A stretch of DNA of 64,000 nucleotides from Buddleja alternifolia (taxonomy: Eukaryota; Streptophyta; Magnoliopsida; Lamiales; Scrophulariaceae). Both the position numbers and the translations under genes were made by a program. Below the pieces are notes generated by a model. That model saw only the letters and a program-made list of their open reading frames with translations, was not told where the DNA came from and did no database searches. The stretch is taken from positions 21,529,101 to 21,593,100 of the forward strand of contig CM033396.1 of the NCBI GenBank assembly GCA_019426215.1, in the 5' to 3' direction. The first letter of the stretch is position 1. The number at the start of each line of letters is the position of its first letter. This document shows positions 22,354 through 34,800 of this stretch, in pieces.

Positions 22354-22870
22354 ACATACTAGGCACTTAGCTGGAATCAATCTCACTTGTAGTTCGTTAC
22401 ATTGGAACTAAAGTTCTTAACAGGTCAAAAATTAAAGGACCAAAAGTGCGATGATACTTCTTAACTAAGTGCATCCATGTCAGCTGCTCCATTACATAAT
22501 GACTCGGTTTAATAAAGTACAAACCACAACACAAGAACCAAAACTCATTTTGGTGTCAAATTCGCCGAATCTAGAATGTGATTCTCTCAAATAAAGATCT
22601 TGCTGTCAATGAAGTTTGGACTTCAAATAACTGGCAAGTTAAATAATATAATAAATATCAAACCCGAATATGTATATACTAACTGAATACAAAAATGCAA
22701 CACTCTCGACAGGACCAAGATTCGAAAGAACTATTTAGCATGCAATTTTATCACGATGCTAAATGTCATATATATTTCTCAACAAAGAAAGAAAAATTCC
22801 TTCAATGATACACAGAAATAAACTAGCAAGAAATTTCAGCAAGTAACTGTTAGTGAAGCCACGAGTAACA
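22354..22870. other. 3' flank of the kelch gene, probably including its 3' UTR
   Basis: About 500 bases lie between the MULE-like element and the stop codon of the minus-strand kelch gene. I see no coding signal and no clear polyadenylation signal, so the 3' UTR boundary is not set. Confidence 0.5.
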
Positions 22871-25800
22871 TTACTTGGCTGCTGAAAGTTTGGTCTTCTT
22901 GTTGCCCTTCTTTCTAGAGCTGCTAGCCTCCGGTGCTTCCTCCTCTTCTGCCTTTTGTTCTGCCTCTAAGATAGCCAACTAAAATGTTTGTACATGGAAA
23001 GTAGATTATGTCAATAATGTTTAAAAAGATTGTCTAGTTTAATGCGTGAAAGCGGAAAAGTTACCTCATCAAGTATCGGCTTGAGTTCCTTGTACCTATC
23101 TTTAGCAAAATCAAATCCATCTTTACGGAGTTCCTATACTTTCAACAAAACATTACCAACGTGGAATTTCATTCAGAAATTAAAATACAAATTTGAGCAA
23201 ACAGACATCAAAGGAGAAGAAGCCAGCTTTCTCTCTCACACACACGTGCAAAAGAAGCCAACCCTCGCCGCACTCCCAACTCTCCCATTCATCATGGATA
23301 TTCTGATTTAGAGACCTCATCTTATGACTTTGAATTACATTGTGACCGACATTACAAATGTGATTAAATTATTTGAAACAATCAAAAGCAACAAGCATCA
23401 AATACTATAAAGTTTATTTGCCCAAGTTCATGGACAACAACTCTTAAGAAACAATGAGTTCCTTCATATTGCTAAAGCATTTCACAAGTATTAACTTGGG
23501 ATAATTACACGCACACCCTCTCACTTGTTGCATAATTACCAAAAACCCGGAAGCTTATTTCACAACTATTCACTTATCGCACCTGCTCTAATATTCTTCT
23601 CACAAGCTTTCCAAGTGTTATTTTAAATGCCAGACAGCCCTTTTAATGATGCATTTTATTTAGCCAAACTGTTATAGAATAGGAAAGTATATATTTAGGG
23701 ATAGATTTAAGCGAATTGATTGATTCCCTTCCTTATTTATGCTATAACCTTTTCTTTTATAAATAGTGTGTATATGGTTGTCCTCCATCACTTTCTACAT
23801 AGTATCGAGCCAGTAATCTATTAGAAAGTTCTAAGGTTTCAAATGTTTTTGGTTGCCCAAGTGTGCAACATAGCTTTTTTTTCCGGGTTACCCTTATTGA
23901 GTGACCGCCAGTTCTCACCGCCAGAACAGGGAGGAGCGCCGCCAGATTTCCGACCGATTCCCAGAATTCGGTCGCCGTTCGGCAAGCGCGTGCGAGCACG
24001 TGATAGTGTCGATCGCCGTCCGGCCACCTCTGTCGGCGTCGCCCAACCTTACTTTGGTCCCCCACCAAGTTATTTCTATGTGCTATTTTCAAATCTGAGT
24101 TTAACTTTCCAGATCGAGGTTCAGCTCAGTTTCTATTGCGCTGTTTTCTGCTACTTTGGGAGTGTCGATTTCGGCTTTTGTTGAGATTTTTTTTGGGATT
24201 TGGATTTTGGTCTTCTATGGGTGACAAACAAACTACGGTTACAGTCTCTGCGGCTATATTTGCTAAATTCCTTTGGTACCAAGACACATTGAAACCTTCA
24301 CTTATCACTGCAATTGCTGAGTCAAGTAATCCAAATATGTCTCCTTTCCTCCTCCTCACAATGAGTCATAGACTCAGGTTTTTCTGATCATATGTCAGGT
24401 AATCCTAATTTGTTTGCCACATTTACACCACACACATCTTCTCCTAAAGTAACTTTAGCCGATGGTTCGACATCCACTGTCCTTGGGTCTGGGACTGTTC
24501 ATCTAACCCCATCACTTTCCCTCTCACATGTCTTAAGTCTACCCGATTTCTCATTTAATTTAATGTCGACAAGTCAAATTACTCGTGCTCTAAATTGTTC
24601 TCTCCTTTCCTGATTATTGTGCGCTTCAGGATCTAGTGACGAAGCAGATTATTGGTAAAGGACATGTATTAGGAGGTCTCCATATTATTTATACTTCAGA
24701 GCATGTGTCCCGACCAGTTGCTTGCTCGGTTATCTTAACTCCTTTTGAAGCCCACTGTCGGTTAGGACACCCTTCTCTACCAGTATTAAAGAAACTTTGT
24801 CCTCATCGTGTCAATTCGCCAAACACCATCGTTTAGCTTCTGTCCCTTGTGTCCATAAAAGAGTAAGTTCTCCTTTTGAGTTAGTTCATTTCGATGCTTG
24901 GGGCCCTGTCCCGTTGTGTCTAAAACTAGATTTAGATATTTTGTTACTTTCGTTGACGACTTTTCTCGAATCACTTGGGTATACTTCATGAAGAACCGTT
25001 CTGAACTCTTTTCCCATTTTGCTGCAATCTATCATGAAATTCAGACACAATTCAATACTTCTGTGTGTACCTTGTGTAGTGACAATTCCAAAGAATACTT
25101 TTCTGACTCCTTTCGAACTTATATGCTTAAATAAACATGGCATTCTTCATCAATCCTCATATATTGACATACCTTCTCAAAATGGTATAGTAGAATGAAA
25201 ACAAAGACACCTGCTTGAGACAGCCAGACCACTCTTATTCCAGACACATGTCCCTAAATGTTTTTGGGTTGATGCTGGGTTAACAGCCTGTTTTCTAATT
25301 AATAGCATGCCATCTTCTGTTCTCCATCATAAAATCCCTCATAAAATCCTTTTCCTACAAAATCTTTGTTCCATGTAGAATCTCACTTATTTGGTAATAC
25401 TTGTTATGTACGGGATGTTCGTCCTCATGTTACTAAGTTAGATCCCAAGTCCGAGATATGTGTTTCCTAGGTTACTCTCGTCAACAAAAAGGTTATCGGT
25501 GTTTTTGTCCCATACAAATTCCCTGTGTCTGCTGATGTTACGTTTATGAATCATTGTCTTTGTTGGTCTATGAGGTCATCATCTATAAGTCCCCAATTGT
25601 TGCTCCTACAACTCTACTGCCAACAGCACCACCCCTGCCTGCTCTAGCTATTCGCATGTCTACTCCAGATGATGGTGTCTCCTCTTACATGTCTCGCACC
25701 AGTTTCTCTTTCTCCATCAAATCCATCAGACACTGATAATGATTTTTATATTGCTCTTCGTAAAGGTAAACGACAATGAACTTACCTCATTTCCTCTTTT

Positions 25801-28800
25801 GTTTCCTATGATCGTTTGTCATTGTTGTGAAACAGATTCGAGCAGAAGAGAAAAAGAATCATATTTAATTATTATATTTTGTTGTTTTATTTCCTTATTT
25901 TGAGTCATTGTTAGTTTAGGAGTTTATTTCCTAGTTGATTGAGTTTCCTAGTTGTTTAAGGTTTTAATTATTTCCTTTTTAGTAGCAGTCTGTAACTTGC
26001 ATAGCAAGTACCTTATTATTATAAATAGGGGTCTTTAGGGTTTATTTTGGTTATTCAGTTTATGAATCAATAAAGAGTCAAGCTTAGGCTTGTTGGGCAA
26101 GATTTATTCTTGTAGGACTTTCGAGTTATCGAAAGTATTTCTTTAATCGTTATTTATTCTGTTTCTATCGATTTATAAAAATCTGCACCCATCAATTTGG
26201 TCCGACCGGCCGGATCTACCACCCAATGAAAACATGGTTGAAACAAGTACAGGAGCTAGCGATACTCGATCTTTAGGCACCACCATGGCTCGTTCCGCTT
26301 TCGACAAATCTCTCATAACGGCGATGGTTTCGCGCTTGAAATCTGCCATGGTCCATATGGATAACATCATGACCCATATGGATAACATGGATAACAGTAT
26401 TGCCGACATGAAGGCGGAGATCACCGCCCTCAAATCCGATGCCCTCAATATTCAGACTGCTCCAACGACCGTCCATGAAAATTCCCCGCCGCCAGCCGCC
26501 CACACACCACCAGTAGTTGCCACCGCCGCATCAGCTTCATCAGCCGAAAACAGCACCCCTTGCATCACCGCTGAAATTGCACCATCCTCCTCAAGTTTTA
26601 CCCCACAATCTGCACCAAACCATCTCGGTCACACCACCACCCTTAACTTCCAACCAACAGAAACTAATATGGCCACCGTCTACCGAATTCCTCAAACCTC
26701 CCCACAACAAACACTCAACCACATCACCCTCACACTCCCTATTTTTAACGGAATTGACCCTTTTGCCTGGTTCACCCGGACTGAATCTTCCGAAATTCCA
26801 AAGGCTGCGTTAAACACCCACAATAGGCACTATGGGTTTTCATCTTCGTGTTCTTTTGTTACATCTCTTGATTTTGTATCTGTTCCTAAAATTGTTCATG
26901 AAGCCTTGTCCCATCCTCGCTGGCGTACAGCAATGATAGAGGAAGTGAATGCTTTAGGTGTGAATGGTACTTGGAATTTAGTGAATTTACTTGTAAGTAG
27001 AAAGACTATCAGTTGTAAGTGGGTTTTTGCAATTAAAGTTAATCATGATGGATCTGTGACTCGTCTTAAAGCCCGTCTTATTGCTAAAGGCTATTCTCAG
27101 ACTTATGGTGTGGATTACTCTAACACCTTTTCTCCTATGGCTAAACTCACCTCTGTTCGTTTATTTATGTATATGGCTACCGCTCATGATTGGCCCTTGC
27201 ATCATTTAGATATAAAAAATGCCTTCTTATATGGAGACTTATTGGAGGAAGTTTATATGGAGCAACCACCAGGGTTTGTTGCTCTGGGGGAGTATGAAAA
27301 AGTTTGTCATCTTCGAAAGTCCCTTTATCGTTTGAAAAGTTCCGAATGAGCAAAAAGTAAGTCTGATCATTCGATGTTTTATAAACACTCTCCATCTAAT
27401 ATTCTTCTTCTTGTTGTGTATGTAATTGACATTATTATCATCGGAAGTGATGTTATAGGAATATCATCTTTGAAGTCCTTTCTCCACAGTCAGTTTCACA
27501 CTAAGGATTTAGAGTCATTGAAGTACTTCTTGGGAGTTGAGGTGACAGAGAGCAAGAAATGCATCTTTTTATCTCAAAGAAAATATGTGCTTGATTTATT
27601 AACCGAAATGGGAAAGTTAGGGGCTAAACCATGCAGCAATCCGCTGCAACTCACAAAGGAGGGAAATTTAATCGAAGATCTTGAGAAGTATAGGAGACTG
27701 GTTGAGAAATTGAACCATCTCACAGTAACCCGTCTGGATATTTATGTTGTTAGTACTGTGAGTCACTTTATATCTTCTCTGACATTTGATCATTGGGCTG
27801 CTTTAGAACATATTTTGTGTTACTTGAAGGGAGCTCTTGGACAAGGTATAGTGTATAAGAATCATAGTCACACTCTTATGGAGTGCTTTTCAAACGCAGA
27901 TTGGGCAGGATCTATTGCGTTTTCTTTGGAGGAAATTTGGTTTCATGGAAAAGCAAGAAGCAAAATGTTGCATCTCGCTCTGGTACAGAATCAAGGTATA
28001 GAGCTATGGCTCAATCTACATGTGAAATAATGCGAATATATCAGTTATTAACTAAAGTTGGTCTTAAAGTCTCAAAGCCGGCAAAACTTTGGTGTGATAA
28101 CCACGCAGCTCTTCATATTACCTCTAATCCTGTGTTTCATGAGCAAACGAAATATATTGAGATTGACTGTCATTTTGTTCGAGAAAAGGTGCAAGAAAAT
28201 TTAATTTCTACAAGATACGTGAATATTGAAGACCAACTAGGAGATCTATTTACAAAAGCTCTAAATGGGGTTCAGGTTGATTATCTTTGTAACAAGTTGG
28301 GCAAGATTAATATCTATGCTCCAACTTGAGGTGGACTGTTATAGAACAGGAAAGTATATATTTAGTGATAGATTTAAGGGAATTGACTGATTCCTTTCCT
28401 TATTTATGCTATAGCCTTTGTATATAAATAGTGTGTATATTAGTTGAATAAACCTAATATATAAGAACACAAATTAATTATCCCACAAATGGTACTCGAG
28501 TGCACCTGCGGACCACCAAAATCTTATGGCAAATTAAATAGAAAAAGAATATCAAAAAGAAAAACTAACCTTTCCAGTGTGCTGTGTATGTTCATATGCA
28601 GCCATTTGCCAGTACATATTTGTACGTTTGTAGAAGTCCTTCAGAGCTTCTCCAGGCTTTGTAGATAAAGTTGAAGAAGATATGAGTTGGGAATGACAAG
28701 AAACCACTTTTAAGGAGATACAAGGAAACACATATCAATCCAGAGCAATGGTTGTTTCAGTATTACAGTAAACTCAAGGACGTCATGCCCAGGATATTAT

Positions 28801-31800
28801 CACTTTAATATCGAAACAAGTTGCAGAGAGTACCATTGGCGTTCGTTGAGAATCAGAAAGACCCAGACTGACTCTAATTTGCTCAATCCTGCTTCGCTTC
28901 TCCTTTCTTTTAAGGTTTTTGCCTTCTCCTTTTATTATAGCAACAGCATCCCCCATTTGAAGCGACATAGCAGCACCATTTGTAGCCTTCATCAAAAGAG
29001 AAAAAAAGAGATTGATTTAGTACTACTTAAGGACAGAGAGAAAATAGAGTTTTTACATCTTTATGAATTCTATTGACAATAGAATAACCTCCAAATCGCC
29101 ATCTTCATCACCAGACTCTTCGCTGTCATCTTCGCCATCACACTCTTCATTTTCACTATCATCTTCTTCATCCTCATCTTCATCCTCATCTTCATTATCT
29201 GAGGCTTCAATCCATTCTGATTCAGATGCCTGAATAAAGTAAGCAATAAAACTTTCTTGAGAAAGCAGTCATTTTCAAAAATTGCACTTAAAATTAACAA
29301 GATAGTTTGAACTGCACTTTCATAGGCTAAACATAGTCGATCAAATGAAATTCCAATGATTAGTACACAAGTTATTCACAGGCTTTCTTTAAACTAAACC
29401 AAAATAAAGGTTAAAGAGGAAACAGCTACTTTTTCCAGACAAGAGTAGAAAAGGTAAAAAGGGAACTTATTAACTTATAGTGGGGCCAAAGACAAACACA
29501 GGAGCAAGATAGATAGAAAGACAGATAACACATGTACTGAGAAGATACACAAACCCGTATGAGGCACTTCCACTCATCCAGTTTGCTAAGGTTAAGTGCA
29601 TATAGATCGTCGAGTGTAATTTCTTGATCTTTAATTTCCATCATGCCACCATAAATATATAATGTATCTTTTCCAACAACCATACAAGAATTGATTCGTC
29701 CACAAGGTTTCACTATCTGCAAATTTGACTCAAGTCAATCAAAAGCCAATCGGTAAATCTCAAATAAATTCATAGAACTGCAATAACATAAAACTAGATG
29801 CAATGAAATTAATTGACAATTACAAACCTCTGGTAAAACAGAATTTTGCACGGCAACTTTCTTGCTAGATCCAGAAGCTTCCTCACCATCAGCAATTATT
29901 ACATTTCTATTTAAATCAACAGATATGTTATTTACATCACTCTTCATGTCAGCATAATCATTATCAGAATTTTCATCTTCATCAGATAATACGGTAGTTT
30001 GTCTTTCTGCCACTCTAACTCTCATCTCACAGTCGATATCCATATTGTTAGCTTTTTTAACAGAATCCTTCTTTAACTGCAAAGTCATTTAAAGCATACT
30101 TCAAAACAACTAAAGTAGAAAAGGGTGATAGATATGTAGATAAAAGATTCATAAAATAAGACGGGGTGATTTCAAGGATGGTTGAAATTTTTTATGATGA
30201 TGATGCAGATGCAGTTGTTTAAGTTATCAAATGGGCTGAGAAGCAAGATTAATGCTGACAAGAGTACCTTATCCTTTGTTGCCTTCTCCTTTCGCAGCTC
30301 TAATGGATACCTTTCAAACATAAGAAGAGTCTTCAGTAACTCAGCATAATAACCCCTCAGCAAAGTACAGGGGTAATAGAAAAGAAAATAGGAGAATAAA
30401 GGACCGGTCGGGAAACTTCAACTGCACTTAAGGCCTTAAGGGGTAAGTTGAAGCATATTTTTCACACACATATGACAAAACTTCGATAATTTATGCCGAT
30501 CGGAATTTCCATCGAATACATTCCTTATTTATCAGTGATTCCTGATTTTTGTTTTCTAGAGTCATTCTTAAACTTGAAAATATTCTTATTGTAATAATGC
30601 CTAAAGATACACTAGGTTCACACCAAGTTATAATTTGGGGACTTTCTACATCCTTGCCCTAAATTCTCCCAAATCATCATAATAATAAGAACAATAACGA
30701 CGACAATGGCAACATTAGCAACAATTGATGTATAGGCAAAATTGCGCATCTTACCGTAATTGAACAACATACATTTCATTTTATTTTTGGTATGATAAGT
30801 AATTTACTCATTGATCAGTTCACATAATAAGAAAAATTGAAGCACAGATATACATGTCCCAAATAAATTTATAGCCTTCAATTATTCAAAGCAATACTAA
30901 GGCATGCAGAAAGGGAGAAGTTACCAGCGATGATTGTCTAATTGGAAACCATAAATTTCATTCAGAAACAAGCTCATCATTACGTCACCTGATGCAGAAA
31001 CTTGGTTCAGAACTTTGGACACGGAGATAGCACGTTCAATTATTGAAAAAAGCAAAACAGAAGCCCTAGAAAAAAGGAGCTTTTTGACCACCAAAAGACA
31101 AAGACAAATAAGAAGAAACAAAGAAAAGGATAAACACAAGCTCTATCAAATCAATTTAGACCATAAAACAACACTCAAAAAAGTTGTACTCAAGCAAACA
31201 ATAATGCAAAACGAGTTGTTAACTATAGGCCATGTATTTTCCTATTAGAAGTCAGTGTCTTAACACCATTTTCATATTATGCAAAATGATAGAATAAAAA
31301 CACTTCTTAAAAAGGTTATATTCAAGCAAACAATCATGTAAAACTAGTTGCTTTCAACTATCGGACATGTATTTCCATATAGAAGTGATGGTCTTAAGTC
31401 CATTTTCATATTACGTGCAATGATAGAACATTGGTCCGCGAGCACAGAAATTTATATCCTTGTGTATGTTATCAAAATACAAGGATAAGGTTTTCATTCT
31501 CACTTTCACCCAGTCCATCATAACATCTTATATGCTTTCATTCTATAACATCCTGCAACTATAAAGCATGAATGGTTTTCATTTAGTATCAAAGAGTAAG
31601 ATCCTAGTACTCATTCAGGTGAACGTTGAAATGTGATCATCCAACTGTCACTAAATGAAAAGGCACTGAATCTATAAAAAGACATAGAAAAGCATAATTA
31701 TCTCATAAAAGAAAGACCTTCCATTTCCATATCCACGACTCCTCCAAATAGCAAAGCCCTCTTTTTATGGACACACATAGAGAAACCAGCACGTGCACCA

Positions 31801-34800
31801 GGAGGCATCCCACTCTTCTTGACCTTTTAAATGGAAGATATAAAGAATAATTAACTGAATGCAGATAATCCTTTAAAAAAACAAAATCCATGCATAAGAG
31901 GTTTTTAAACTATTTCAACGATTCTCACACTACGAAAATTGTTATACTCATTAATCAGCATATCTTTCACCTATCCTTCCACATTCAAGAGTACAGAATT
32001 AAGGTTCCACACGTAGGCAAACTTCTAAAACAAGATGAGCAGAACACACAATCAAAAGGGCAAATTGACGAATATAAGTATTATCAGCAATATTTGATTC
32101 ATTTGGGTCTTCAACCGAAACAGAAATTGTTCATTTGATCCATAGAACTCGACAGAGAATCACATTATACTAATGTAATTTACTACAGGTCAAAGCCTGA
32201 ATTTTGTTGAAGGAACAGAAAAAATCTGATAATAGGGGCATTATTCAATGAAACCCAAAAAAAGGCAATATGTGACTACGGAAGAAAATCTAAATATAAC
32301 CTAGAATATCTCTGTGATTAAGTAACAAATTCAAGGCTACCTAATTTAGTCAAAATACTTGGCATGAGCAATGGTGTGAATACTAACTTCATTTATCCTG
32401 ATTTGGTTTTCATTTGTTTCATTTCTCCTCAGCAAAGCGCAACATCGTATTGTGAATTATGAATGATCAACAACATTTATTATCAATCTTTATCCGCAAG
32501 GTTGACGTTTCATAAAAGATGTTACATTCTAAACAATACGACAAGTTCAGACATAATAAGTCTAGCACATCTGATCAGCTGTAATATATTGCTGAATTAT
32601 TACCTCACATATATAATGTGAAATAGTATATTCATAATATCACTAGTCTTTGAATTCAGAATCAGAAAACCAAACACAGGAATAAACGGAAAAGACACCA
32701 CAAACAGACTGAAAAGAAGTTATCACCAGGGCGCACTTTATGTAACTTAGCAAGACTGAATCTCTCCAAAGTACTGTAGCATGAAAGGTAGCTCAAATAT
32801 AACCTCTTTCTGCCGGAATCTAATTCCGTAAGGTCCAGAGTTATAGAGAATATGATGAGAGTAAATAAACGAATTGAGTACTAAACAAGCCTAAGTTATT
32901 CATTACAATCATGACAGTGATGCACTGAAAATAACGTCTCAAAAATCATGTGAGCTAATACTATCTTTCCATACAACATAAAAGCAGAACAGAAACATAT
33001 ATACCTTATTCCATTCCCAAGTTCTAGGATCAAGGCTCCACATGTCTGAGTGCACTATTCCTTTCTCAGAGACTTTTTTTTCTGATGATGAAACCTCTTT
33101 CGAGTAACCACCATATAAATAAATCTGAAATGAAAGTTTGATCAGTGAGAAAATTATTAACCATTTTTCATCAGAATGCAATATTTTTAGCATTATCGAA
33201 TTTGAGAAATAAAAACTATACTTTTGTACTTTGAATCCATTATAATTCTGACTGATGCTGTTGATCATTTAGACATCAATAAAATCTTAGGCACACAAGG
33301 TCCTCTTTGCTGATCTTTGATAATAAAAAAGCAAATAGTTGGCGCACCTCATCTTGGTAAACAATAAATTGGAAACCACTTCGAGCACTTGGCCACAAGC
33401 TTCCAGGTCTAGGTTTTATCTCTTGCCACTAGAATTTTACAAACAGTTACTTTAGCCTTACAAATTTGAAATTGAAAAAGTACAGCAATTGAAAATTTGG
33501 GATGAGGAGCAACTTGTGCTCATCACCGCACCATACCTTATACTGATCCAGGTCAAAGACGTGCAAATCATTGAAGTACCTACACAAGTTGAATTTTTTA
33601 AATGGTATTTTGGAGAAGAGCAATGATAGAAACAGATTTTTATAAATTGACAGAAGCAGAAAAATGATAAAATAAAATACTTTTGATAAATCGAAAGTCC
33701 TACAAGAATAAATCTTGCCCCACAAAAATAAAACTTGTCCCAAGCCTAGGCTCGATACTTTATTGATTCAAAACTGAATATCAAAAACCTAACCCCTAAC
33801 AACTATATATAATTAAAGAGTCCTAACTAAGAAAGGAAATAACTTGAGCCCTAAGCAAACTAGAAAACTTAACCAACAAATTAAACAAACAATGAAATAA
33901 ACTTCTAACCCAACAAGGAAACCTAATTAAATAATAACTCAAAATAAGGAAATAACTAATTCACTATATCAAATCTGCTTCTTCTTCTTTTTTTCCTTCC
34001 TTATCAAAAATCGTTTCATTACAAGCAACAATCAGAAACAAGTACATTTATCTAAATTTGGGGAGAATCTGAATCACATCCCCAACCTTGCAGCAAAGCA
34101 CCTTAAATTTTGTAAAATTACAAACAAGCACCTGAATGTGACAGTTATATGACCAGGCTTCCCAATAGTAGGAGTCCTCACATCCCTTGAAATTTGTATT
34201 AGAACCTTGGGATTTGCGAAAAAATCTCGCTTTCATCTAGTTAAATTAAAGAAAATTACTACTAGAATCTACAAGGAAATGTTTCTTGTACTTTAAACTC
34301 TCAACTCTCCTTCAAAAGGATCAAGTTCTATAATGCAACGTGGCAGATAAGCTGTGTTACATTCCCAGCCAAAGTGCTGCCATATATCCATCAAAGCTAA
34401 GAACACCAATTATGTTTAAAATGACACATGATACGACACTAATCTAATTGAATATTCTATCCTTTGGTAGCTATTTCTCCAGCTTCCAAGTGCAGTCTCC
34501 TTTTCCACCAGTATTATTATGATCACTTATCAATCTTATTAATTAGTGTCAATCTTGCTTGACTGCTTAATTGATCTCACTCAATTATATTAGTTAATGT
34601 TATTTACTCTTAATTATGAAGCTTATGCACTAATTTTCATTGTACAACAGGCAATGAATCATACCTTAGGCATTAATTATACCATGAAAATTTTGTGCTT
34701 GAAGCAGCTTCAAGTCATACCAGAGCTGGTATAGATTTGCTTTTTTCTTTAGAAGATAGTATAATGAGTCTACTCTAAATTATTAGACAAAAAAGACCCA

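Larger units (their letters stand above)
23670..28470 (+). mobile_element. Degenerate short-LTR Ty1/copia element inside intron 18
   Basis: LTRs of about 130 bases (23,670-23,799 and 28,337-28,470) begin TGTTATAGAA(T/C)AGG. The right end is chosen because CAAAT follows it and CAAAC precedes the left LTR, a 4-of-5 match for a target duplication. A primer-site-like TAGTATCGAGCC follows the 5' LTR. The internal part keeps protease, pre-integrase, integrase, reverse transcriptase and RNase H segments in copia order, but most of gag is deleted. A gypsy fragment is inserted between the integrase and reverse transcriptase regions. Many stops and frameshifts are present. Confidence 0.85.
23134..28569 (-). 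other. Intron 18 of the kelch gene, enlarged by a retrotransposon
   Basis: The intron is 5.4 kb, of which 4.8 kb is the copia element at 23,670-28,470. The remaining intron of about 640 bases has normal splice sites (donor GTTAGT at 28,569, acceptor AG at 23,134-23,135). The element lies antisense to the gene. Confidence 0.85.

Noticed and set aside
23843..24184. 113-codon GC-rich frame near the start of the intronic copia element
   Set aside because: It lies in the leader after the primer site, overlaps frames on both strands, and shows no family motif.
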